12,333 nt of DNA from an uncultured Oscillospiraceae bacterium (GTDB taxonomy: Bacteria; Bacillota_A; Clostridia; Oscillospirales; Oscillospiraceae), in NCBI GenBank assembly GCA_900754605.1, contig CAAEDK010000205.1, forward strand, positions 1 to 12,333, read 5' to 3'. Below are positions 1 to 5,710 of this stretch, one piece after another. Under the pieces are notes generated by a model that did no database searches, was not told the origin of the DNA, and worked only from the letters and a program-made list of their open reading frames with translations. Numbering within the stretch: position 1 is the first letter of the stretch; every line of letters begins with the position of its first letter. Made by a program: the position numbers and the translations under genes.

Positions 1-198
1 TATTCCCAGCCATCTGTGAAAGAATTGCTCTATTTGATTGACACGCTCGGTATCACGCCCCGTTTGTTTTTCGATGAGGAAGCGGAATACCGAAATCCAA
101 TTTTGGTTCAGGAGATCATAAATGGCATCAAGTCGATGAACGATCAGGATTTGGAAGCTGTTTTGTTGATGGTCAGGCGCTTGAATGAGAAGAATTAA
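1..198 (+). CDS. XRE-family transcriptional regulator, C-terminal part (5' end outside window)
   Basis: The frame is open from the first base of the window (Y-S-Q-P-S-V-K-E) to TAA at 196-198, so the gene starts upstream; the GTG at 16 is an internal codon, not the start. The visible 65 residues read like the end of a small Cro/C1-type DNA-binding protein: the last helices of the HTH domain (PSVKELLYLIDTLGITPRLFF, residues 4-24), then a short acidic stretch (DEEAEYRNP) and a C-terminal helix rich in L and D (NDQDLEAVLLMVRRLNEKN). The combination 'LGITPxxFFDEE...NP' is characteristic of Firmicute XRE proteins of about 100-130 residues. Its role would be transcriptional control of nearby genes; the target cannot be seen. 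It lies in AT-richer sequence than the rest of the window and is followed by a second XRE-type gene on the same strand. Confidence 0.72.
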   Translation, partial: YSQPSVKELLYLIDTLGITPRLFFDEEAEYRNPILVQEIINGIKSMNDQDLEAVLLMVRRLNEKN

Positions 199-230
199 CA
201 AGTATAAAATCGTGTAATTAAGATATTATA

Positions 231-244
231 CCCGATATACCGGG
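231..244. promoter_or_regulatory. Imperfect palindrome upstream of the XRE gene, possible operator
   Basis: CCCGATATACCGGG is a 14-base dyad in which 12 positions pair (only the A235/C240 pair breaks it). It lies about 25 bases upstream of a perfect TATAAT and between two XRE-type regulator genes. Small XRE repressors commonly bind such dyads near their own promoters, so autoregulation or cross-regulation is possible. This is inference from position and symmetry only. Confidence 0.3.
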
Positions 245-269
245 AATATTCAAGAGGCAGCATGTCAAA

Positions 270-275
270 TATAAT
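270..275 (+). promoter_or_regulatory. Candidate -10 element (TATAAT) for the small XRE gene
   Basis: A perfect TATAAT lies 15 bases upstream of the GTG at 291. The region 17 bases upstream of it (TATTCA, 247-252) matches the -35 consensus at only 3 of 6 positions, so activator help or weak activity would be expected. The transcript would begin near 282, giving a very short leader. Confidence 0.4.
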
Positions 276-290
276 AGAAATCACAAAGGG

Positions 291-506
291 GTGGTTTCTA
301 TTATTACTTACGACCCGCTCTGGGACACCATGCGTCGAAAGGGAATTACAACTTATTCTCTAATAAAGGACTATTCCTTCAGCAAGGGAACATTGGATTC
401 TTTGAAGCAAAACCGGAATATTTCAACCGCAACGCTGAATGACCTTTGCAACATTCTTTCTTGCAGGGTAGAAGATGTTCTTCGTCACATCCCAGATAAA
501 GCATAA
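291..506 (+). CDS. Small XRE-type (Cro/C1) helix-turn-helix protein
   Basis: A 71-residue protein that is essentially one HTH domain, of the compact kind common on Firmicute mobile elements and beside other regulators. It begins with the family-typical ITYDPLWDTMRRKGI segment (about residues 4-18), continues with the HTH (SLIKDYSFSKGTLDSLKQNR, about 23-42) and the conserved ISTATLNDLCNILSC helix (43-57), and ends in VEDVLRHIPDKA. It probably binds DNA as a dimer. The start is uncertain. GTG 291 directly abuts the only Shine-Dalgarno-like run (AAAGGGG, 285-291), leaving no spacer. The ATT at 300 would be spaced 8 bases from that run and would give M-I-T-Y-D-P-L-W, close to how relatives usually begin (M-I-S-Y-x-P-L/F-W). 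I give the canonical GTG. The stop codon runs straight into an intrinsic terminator, so the gene is monocistronic or the last of its unit. Confidence 0.75.
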   Translation: MVSIITYDPLWDTMRRKGITTYSLIKDYSFSKGTLDSLKQNRNISTATLNDLCNILSCRVEDVLRHIPDKA

Positions 507-556
507 ACGGCACTTTGAGGGCATTACAGCTCACACCAAAGCGCCGTTTTTATTTT
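506..556 (+). terminator. Intrinsic terminator of the small XRE gene
   Basis: A 12-base stem AACGGCACTTTG (506-517) pairs with CAAAGCGCCGTT (537-548) with a single A/C mismatch, around a 19-base loop. It is followed by the T-rich run TTTTTATTTT (547-556). It begins at the last base of the TAA stop codon. Confidence 0.72.
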
Positions 557-570
557 GTATCTGCCTGCAT

Positions 571-609
571 AAAAAACGCAGTTACCCGTCAAGGATACCT
601 GCGTTTTTT
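571..609. terminator. Bidirectional intrinsic terminator
   Basis: A perfect 11-base stem AAAAAACGCAG (571-581) / CTGCGTTTTTT (599-609) encloses a 17-base loop. The A tract on one side and T tract on the other make it a terminator for both strands. It backs up the preceding terminator on the plus strand and stops minus-strand transcription arriving from the ABC operon and the regulator remnant. Confidence 0.8.
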
Positions 610-623
610 GCGAAAAAGGCTTA

Positions 624-903
624 TCAGGTTACAGGAGTCAGTTCGAACTTATAACTGCTGTAGGGGGCAGTGCGGATGGGGTTTCCCGGTTCCATCTTCC
701 GGCAGAACTGACTGATGATATTGACTACGTTCGCGCCGCAGCCCTTCGGAAACTCGTGCCATACAGCCTCGTAGATCTGTTCCTGCGTGAAGAGCCAGCC
801 AGGGTGCTGGGCCACATCCACGGACCTTACCATGCCTTTTTCCTTTTTGGAGTACCAGCACGGCCTCCAGATAATCCTCGCCCGACGCATGGAGTTTTTT
901 CAT
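624..903 (-). pseudogene. Chimeric regulator remnant: DtxR/MntR-type N-terminus fused to an OmpR-type winged helix, frameshifted
   Basis: From ATG 903 (preceded by a purine-rich AGAGG, 16 bases after the ABC stop) the frame reads MKKLHASGEDYLEAVLVLQK, the N-terminal helix typical of DtxR/MntR-family metal-dependent repressors. Within an A5GGA5GG tract (835-850 on the plus strand) the frame is lost by one base. The matching continuation KGMVRSVDVAQH, the next part of a DtxR HTH, is in the neighbouring frame. Where 'LG...S-P-S-V' should follow, the sequence becomes HPGWLFTQEQIYEAVWHE, the start of a Trans_reg_C winged helix of an OmpR/PhoB response regulator. That segment continues to NVVNIISQFCRKMEP and YSSYKFEL before TGA 624-626. 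The winged helix is itself degenerate: the usual S-R-L-R-(K/R)-K becomes SQFCRK and G-Y-G-Y-K-F becomes YSSYKF. With the shift repaired it would encode about 92 residues. It lacks the metal-binding and dimerisation domains of a repressor and has no receiver domain, so it is most likely non-functional. Confidence 0.72.
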
Positions 904-919
904 AGGCGCGACCTCTTCT

Positions 920-2629
920 CTATACAGTGATCTTCTGTTCTGCGTTCCACATGGCCGCATATTTTCCGTTCTCGGCCAGCAGCTCCTCGTGGGTGCCAGA
1001 CTCCTTGATTGTTCCGTCCGCCACTACCAGGATCTGATCCGCGTTCTTGACGATGGAAAGGGTATGGGCGATCATCACCACGGTCTTTTTCTCCTTGAGC
1101 AGATTGGCAATGGCCTGTTTGACCGCCAGCTCGTTCTCGATGTCCAGGGATGCGGTGGCCTCGTCCAGCAATAGGATGGGACTGTTTTTCAGAATGGCCC
1201 GGGCGATAGAAAGCCGCTGCCGCTCTCCTCCGGAGAGCAGGCTGCCGTTTTCTCCAATCCCGGTGTCATAGCTCTTTTCCAGTTTCTCCACAAAGCCGTC
1301 ACATCCGGCGTCCCTGCAGGCTGCCTCCACCTCCCGGTCAGTGGCCGTGGGCCGGGCGTGGCGGATGTTCTCCCGCACGGTATCGTCAAAGAGGAACACC
1401 TGCTGGTCCACCATAGAGAGCTGTGCCAGCACCCGCTCTGCGGAGACAGTCTGGATGGATTGACCGCCGATGGCGATGGTCCCGCTCTGCGGCTCATAGA
1501 ATTTGGCGATCAGATTCAAAATCGTGGATTTGCCCGAGCCGGAGTCCCCCACGATGGCGGTGAGTTTCCCGTCCGGGACGGTGAAGGACACCCTCTTCAG
1601 GACCGGCTCTCCCGGCATATAGGAGAACGACACATCCCGGAAGGTGATGTCGTGCCGCTCCGGGGCAAAGGGCGCGCCCTCCCCGGCCTCCTCCGGCTCC
1701 TGAATCAGATTCTCAATGTTCCTTTTGGAGACCATCAGGTGCTTCCATTCAAAGAGATCAATGGCAATACTGGCGGTGAGCTTGGTCAGCAAAATGGGCA
1801 GCATGGAGAGCATCAGATAGTCCACGCCGCTCAGTGTCCCCGCCGCCCATGGCCCGGCGGCCAGCACCATGATAAGCGGCACGCTGCCCCAGCTGATGAT
1901 ATTGTAGCCGAATCCGATGGGGATGCCCTTGGCTTCGTACTGGTAGCACACCCGGCTGAACTCCTCCATGGCCTGGGTGACGGTCCTGTTTTTTACGCCG
2001 CCCATGTTGTACGCCCGGAACATCTGAATGCCGTCAATGTACTCCACAATGCCACTCACCGTCTCGGCGCTGACCTTGTTTTTCGCCACGCCGTACACCT
2101 TTACCACCCGGAAGGACAGCCACAGGTCGGGAATCAGCAACGCGACAACCGCCAGCAGGATCAGCCCCGCCGGTAGCCAGACGGTGCATACAAAGCCAAC
2201 CAGCACCGCGGAGAGCGCGGCGTTTTTGATAATGTTCCCACTGGAATGGGTCAGAATTTTCTCATAGCTGCCCACATCGCTGGTCATGGTGTTCACATAC
2301 TGCCCAACCTGCCCCTGGGTGAAGCGGGCCAGGGGGATCTTCTTGAGCTTATCCCCCAGAAGCAGCCGCAGGCGCTTGGACACCGCCGCCCCGCCGATCT
2401 GGACCTGGGTGTACCCGGTGCTGTAAATGACCAGCCGCAGCAGGAAAATGACAGCGAGCCCCGCGGTGACCGCTCCCACCATTCCGGCGGTAATCGTTCC
2501 TGAAGCCAGAGCGGTGAGGACGATGTAGACAGACAGATAACTGCACCCGGAGAGGATGCCCTCCAATACGGTCAGCACTACACCAATATAAAAAGCCCTG
2601 TTTTTGCGGAACGGAGATTCATTTGTCAT
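920..2629 (-). CDS. ABC transporter, fused permease-ATPase half-transporter (second of pair)
   Basis: A 569-residue half-transporter with the exporter fold: a membrane domain of about six helices (hydrophobic stretches near residues 13-40, 48-70, 133-175 and 240-285) and a C-terminal ATPase. Nucleotide-binding motifs are complete: Walker A GDSGSGKST (361-369), Q-loop Gln around 409-410, signature LSGGE (465-469), Walker B ILLLDE (485-490) and H-loop His522. It should pair with the preceding gene product as a heterodimer in the cytoplasmic membrane. ATG 2629 lies inside the end of that gene (11-base overlap) and has a strong AAAGGAGG site, so the two are translated together. Overall it resembles the second subunit of YbtPQ/IrtAB-type transporters, which import metal-siderophore complexes despite the exporter fold. 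A drug or peptide exporter cannot be excluded from sequence alone. The broken DtxR-type regulator follows after 16 bases. Confidence 0.93.
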   Translation of the reverse strand: MTNESPFRKNRAFYIGVVLTVLEGILSGCSYLSVYIVLTALASGTITAGMVGAVTAGLAVIFLLRLVIYSTGYTQVQIGGAAVSKRLRLLLGDKLKKIPLARFTQGQVGQYVNTMTSDVGSYEKILTHSSGNIIKNAALSAVLVGFVCTVWLPAGLILLAVVALLIPDLWLSFRVVKVYGVAKNKVSAETVSGIVEYIDGIQMFRAYNMGGVKNRTVTQAMEEFSRVCYQYEAKGIPIGFGYNIISWGSVPLIMVLAAGPWAAGTLSGVDYLMLSMLPILLTKLTASIAIDLFEWKHLMVSKRNIENLIQEPEEAGEGAPFAPERHDITFRDVSFSYMPGEPVLKRVSFTVPDGKLTAIVGDSGSGKSTILNLIAKFYEPQSGTIAIGGQSIQTVSAERVLAQLSMVDQQVFLFDDTVRENIRHARPTATDREVEAACRDAGCDGFVEKLEKSYDTGIGENGSLLSGGERQRLSIARAILKNSPILLLDEATASLDIENELAVKQAIANLLKEKKTVVMIAHTLSIVKNADQILVVADGTIKESGTHEELLAENGKYAAMWNAEQKITV

Positions 2630-4385
2630 CGTCTTGCCCTCCTTTCACGGAATAGGTGATGGACCTGGCCGCCCGGTAGTCGGCCCAGGCTTTGCGGTAA
2701 TAAGAATTCTGTTCCAGCACCTCCGCATGAGTTCCGCAGCAGGTGATGGTGTGGTCCTCCACCACCGCCACTTTGTCGCACATCTTTACCGCGCCCAGCC
2801 GGTGAGCCACGATGAGTACGGTCTTGCCACGGCAGAGGTTTTCAATGGCCCGGTCAATCTCCACCTGATTCTCCGGGTCGGCGGCGGAGGTCGCCTCGTC
2901 CAGAATGAGGATGGGGGCGTCCTTCAAAATAGCGCGGGCAATGGCGATGCGCTGGCGCTCCCCACCGGAGAAGCGTGAGCCCATAGCCCCAACCTTGGTG
3001 TCGTATCCCTGGGGCAGCGACAGGATGAAGTCGTCGATCTGTGCCAGACGGGCGGCCTCCCGCACCTGTTCCAGCGTGGCCTGCGTGCCCATACGGATGT
3101 TCTCCAGCACGCTGTCCCGGGTGAGGAAGGTCTTTTGAAACACGATGGAGATGTGAGCGAGCAGGTCCTCGTAGCGGATGTCCCTGACATTCCGGCCGCC
3201 GATGCGGACCTCGCCCTTTGTTGTATCGTAAAACCGGGAGATCAGCTGGATGATAGTGCTTTTGCCCGCGCCGGACACCCCCACCAGGGCCACCTTTTCC
3301 CCCTGCTTTACCGACAGAGAGCAATCCCGCAGCACATCCGTCTTCCCGTCATAGGAGAAGGTCACATGGTCCAGTTCAATGCCGTGGTCCTCCGGGAATG
3401 GCCCGCCTCCTTCAAAGACCGGAAGCTCCAGGATCTCCCGCACCTTTCCCACACCGCTGAGAGCCTGGGCAAAGGTAGTGGACATCTTCTGGAGCGGCAG
3501 GATCTCCGTCAAATACATGCCGCCCACATAGGCAAAGAGCAGAAACACGCTGGCGCTCACCGAGCCCCGGAGGAACATAAGCCCCCCGGCTGGGATCATC
3601 AGGAGCATACCGCACTCCACCAGCAGCAGGAAAGCCGCATAGGGCGGCGCGGTTTTATGGGTCACCAGATTCCAGATCCGGTTTTCCTCCGAAATGGCGT
3701 GGGAAAACTTCTGAAACGACCGGCTCCCCATGTTGTACGCCTTGATGAGCCGCATCCCGGAGACATACTCGATCATTACCGAGTTGAAGCTCACCAGGGA
3801 GCGGTTGGCGTCCTCCAGAATTCCCTTCATGCGGCCAAAGATCACCCCCATCACAATTCCCGCCAGCGGCAGGGGGAGCAGCGAGACCAGCGCCAATGGG
3901 ACATTCACCGACAGCAGATAGAGGAAGATCACCACCGGGCCGGTGAGATAGGCCACGAACTCCGGCAGGTTATGGGCCAGAAACAGCTCCAGCTTCTCAA
4001 TGTCCTCGTTGAGCACGGTCTTGACCGCTCCCGTGCTCCGCTCGTCCAACGCGCCCAGGGGCACCTTCGCCAGATGCTCCGTGACCATGCACCGCACCCG
4101 GAACAGGGCGCCGTAGGCCCCCTTGTGGGACAGCACCCCGGAGGCCCCCAGCAGCACCATCCGCCCCACGGTGCCCGCCATCACGAACACGGCGCAGTCC
4201 GCGATCACCGCCGGGGTGCAGGCGCCGGACAGCACCGCGTCCATCAGCCGGTACAGCCCCAGGTAGGCGGTGATCGCCAGCAGCCCGCTCCCAAAGGCGC
4301 ACAGCACCGACCCGATCAGCCATTTCTTCTCCGGCCCTGCCCACCGGAGCAACAGCCTGACCGGGCTTATCTCTTTCTGTTTCAT
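2619..4385 (-). CDS. ABC transporter, fused permease-ATPase half-transporter (first of pair)
   Basis: A 588-residue half-transporter of exporter fold. Hydrophobic segments near residues 22-45, 60-82, 143-183 and 250-295 form the membrane domain. The ATPase has Walker A GVSGAGKST (369-377), Q-loop Gln417, signature FSGGE (472-476), Walker B ILILDE (492-497) and H-loop His528. The D-loop reads SAAD rather than the usual SALD, a minor deviation. The segment after the second helix (VLNEDIEKLELFLAHNLPEF, 124-143) recalls IrtA/YbtP-type siderophore transporters. ATG 4385 is preceded by AAGGAGGA at optimal spacing. It is the first gene of the operon, transcribed away from the AraC regulator. A predicted promoter with an overlapping inverted repeat lies upstream at 4428-4457. 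Likely role: with its partner, ATP-driven transport of a small molecule, plausibly a metal chelate; the substrate is inferred from gene order, not proven. Confidence 0.93.
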   Translation of the reverse strand: MKQKEISPVRLLLRWAGPEKKWLIGSVLCAFGSGLLAITAYLGLYRLMDAVLSGACTPAVIADCAVFVMAGTVGRMVLLGASGVLSHKGAYGALFRVRCMVTEHLAKVPLGALDERSTGAVKTVLNEDIEKLELFLAHNLPEFVAYLTGPVVIFLYLLSVNVPLALVSLLPLPLAGIVMGVIFGRMKGILEDANRSLVSFNSVMIEYVSGMRLIKAYNMGSRSFQKFSHAISEENRIWNLVTHKTAPPYAAFLLLVECGMLLMIPAGGLMFLRGSVSASVFLLFAYVGGMYLTEILPLQKMSTTFAQALSGVGKVREILELPVFEGGGPFPEDHGIELDHVTFSYDGKTDVLRDCSLSVKQGEKVALVGVSGAGKSTIIQLISRFYDTTKGEVRIGGRNVRDIRYEDLLAHISIVFQKTFLTRDSVLENIRMGTQATLEQVREAARLAQIDDFILSLPQGYDTKVGAMGSRFSGGERQRIAIARAILKDAPILILDEATSAADPENQVEIDRAIENLCRGKTVLIVAHRLGAVKMCDKVAVVEDHTITCCGTHAEVLEQNSYYRKAWADYRAARSITYSVKGGQDDDK

Positions 4386-4427
4386 ATTGCACTCCTCCTT
4401 TACCAGCCTTGACGGAACAGGCCGGAT

Positions 4428-4457
4428 ATGATATTTTAGTTAGCAGATACTAACCAA
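4428..4457 (-). promoter_or_regulatory. Candidate promoter of the ABC operon
   Basis: On the minus strand TTGGTT (4457-4452) is followed after 18 bases by TATCAT (4433-4428). The first matches the -35 consensus at 3 or 4 positions and the second is a good -10. Transcription would start near 4420, leaving a leader of about 35 bases before the AAGGAGGA site. Its main support is position in the divergent intergenic region. Confidence 0.42.
4436..4457. promoter_or_regulatory. Imperfect inverted repeat overlapping the ABC promoter, probable operator
   Basis: Arms TTAGTTAG (4436-4443) and CTAACCAA (4450-4457) are inverted copies with one mismatched pair, separated by six bases. The GTTAG/CTAAC cores (4439-4443, 4450-4454) are perfect. 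The site covers the predicted -35 and most of the spacer of the ABC promoter, the place for a repressor. The half-sites resemble those of the DtxR/IdeR box (GTTAG...CTAAC), but that box has a one-base centre, so the spacing differs. Binding by a DtxR-family protein or by the adjacent AraC regulator are both possible. Confidence 0.5.
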
Positions 4458-4489
4458 ATAACAGCATACTCCCTGTCTGTCACAGATAC
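4444..4489. repeat. Two CAGATAC direct repeats in the divergent promoter region
   Basis: CAGATAC occurs at 4444-4450 and again at 4483-4489, 39 bases apart in the same orientation. The second copy overlaps an 11-base palindrome TCTGT-C-ACAGA (4476-4486). AraC-family activators often bind direct repeats, so these are candidate sites for the divergent regulator. Short matches can arise by chance. Confidence 0.3.
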
Positions 4490-4560
4490 AAGGCGTGCCA
4501 CGCTCATGCGGCTGATCGGGGTATGGATTCGGCCGATTGAGGTGGAGGAGGCGTGTCAGA

Positions 4561-5541
4561 ATGTATAGCTGCAATGTATTGGATGAGCAATATGCCGGGG
4601 CCATGGCGGAGCATGGCTTTGTGCCGGAGCCGGACAACCGGAGGTATGGAAGCATGGGCCTGTGCTGGCGTCAGGCCGGCCCCGGTGGAAGCGGCTATTT
4701 CTGGACCTATGGGCAGCAGGACCTCTATATGCTCAAAATCCACGATTTCTATTTTCATGAGGATCAGCTTCTGGAGTTTTGCTGGCCGGAGAGCCTGAGC
4801 GTCACCTGGTACGAGTCCATCTCCGGGGAGGAGTTCTCTCCCTGCCGCCGGCTGGTGTCCGGCTGTGTCAAGAGCTTCATCGGCGGGCGGGAGCCCTACC
4901 GGGCGCTCATCCACCGCCGGGTCCCCATCGTATCCATCGGCATTGAGATCACTCCGGCTTACTATCAGGACTACCTCCGCCGCCAGTTTTCGGAGGAGTT
5001 TCAAAGCCTGTTGGAATCCTTTCAATCTCTGGACCAGACCGACCACTTCCCGGAGATGGTCCGCCTGCTGAAAGAGGTCCGTGACTACCGGGGCGAGGGG
5101 CTGGCCGCCAAACTCTTTTACGACGGCAAGGTGGCGGAAGCCGTGGCGCTGGTGGTGGAACGGCACCGGGCCCACCCAGCTCCCAGGCGAACACTGACGC
5201 AGGAGGATGAGCGGATGCTGGCGGATGTGGCGGCCTACATCACCGCCCACTGCGCGGACCGGCTGCCTCTGGAGCGCCTGGCCCGCATCGGCTGCATGGG
5301 CGTCTCCAAGCTGAAGGATGCCTTTCACGCCCGATACGGCTGCACCATCACTCAGTATATTCAGGGGCAGCGGATGGAGCGTGCGGAGCAGCTGCTGGCA
5401 AATACCGACCTGCCCGTGGGCCAGATCGCTCAAATTGTGGGCTATCAGAATCCCAGCCGTTTCGCGCAGCTCTTCCGCCGCAGCACCGGGCAGAGCCCGG
5501 CAGCGTTCCGGGCGTTCTCCCACCCACGGGAAGCAGAGTGA
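4561..5541 (+). CDS. AraC-family transcriptional regulator
   Basis: A 326-residue regulator. The C-terminal third is an AraC DNA-binding domain with two HTH motifs: the first around 236-256 (LPLERLARIGCMGVSKLKDAF), the second around 284-308 (LPVGQIAQIVGYQNPSRFAQLF), ending in the family-typical STGQSPAAFR. The C-terminal domain resembles the YbtA/PchR type. The N-terminal ~210 residues, presumably sensing an effector, match no domain I recognise; they contain an aromatic-rich segment (YFWTYGQQDLYMLKIHDFYF, 46-65). I chose ATG 4561, preceded by GGAGGAGG (4544-4551) at 9 bases, over a TTG further upstream (4537) that would lie ahead of that site. It is transcribed divergently from the ABC pair, so it most likely controls that operon, as YbtA does for ybtPQ. 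It converges on the MATE gene about 170 bases downstream. Confidence 0.9.
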   Translation: MYSCNVLDEQYAGAMAEHGFVPEPDNRRYGSMGLCWRQAGPGGSGYFWTYGQQDLYMLKIHDFYFHEDQLLEFCWPESLSVTWYESISGEEFSPCRRLVSGCVKSFIGGREPYRALIHRRVPIVSIGIEITPAYYQDYLRRQFSEEFQSLLESFQSLDQTDHFPEMVRLLKEVRDYRGEGLAAKLFYDGKVAEAVALVVERHRAHPAPRRTLTQEDERMLADVAAYITAHCADRLPLERLARIGCMGVSKLKDAFHARYGCTITQYIQGQRMERAEQLLANTDLPVGQIAQIVGYQNPSRFAQLFRRSTGQSPAAFRAFSHPREAE

Positions 5542-5710
5542 GAGAACACGCCGGACCGAAAAAGCCAGGAGGCAGGAAGAAAGACAGCCGCCAGCTCTCG
5601 GCTTGCTCCTAAGCCTGAAGGAACCGGTGAATGATTTGCAATCTCATCGCGCCCGATATCTATGGTAATAGAAAAATCTATATGAGGACGCTACAATAGT
5701 ATCAAGGAGA
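5542..5710. other. Convergent intergenic region without recognisable gene
   Basis: This stretch separates the ends of the AraC gene and the convergent MATE gene. It becomes AT-rich in its second half. A short hairpin GGCTT/AAGCC (5601-5616) has no T tract, and a weak TAGAAA-17-TACAAT promoter-like pair lies at 5669-5697. No convincing intrinsic terminator is visible for either gene. Confidence 0.5.

Noticed and set aside
835..850. Programmed ribosomal frameshift in the regulator remnant
   Set aside because: No stimulatory hairpin or known slippery arrangement for the required shift is evident, and the product would be a degenerate chimera; decay is the simpler reading.
1358..2176. Plus-strand open frame (272 codons) opposite the second ABC gene
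   Set aside because: Antisense of a well-supported gene; composition is shadow-like and no domain is recognisable.
3135..4412. Long plus-strand open frame (425 codons) opposite the first ABC gene
   Set aside because: It mirrors a gene with complete ABC motifs and strong ribosome binding, and its translation is H/P/Q/R-rich low-complexity sequence typical of the antisense frame of a GC-rich gene.
4436..4457. Classical DtxR/IdeR box
   Set aside because: The half-sites are similar, but the centre is six bases instead of one, so I report it only as an inverted repeat with DtxR-like half-sites.
4504..5523. Minus-strand open frame (339 codons) opposite the AraC gene
   Set aside because: The plus frame has both AraC HTH motifs and a good ribosome binding site; the minus frame has neither, and it would run through the divergent promoter region.
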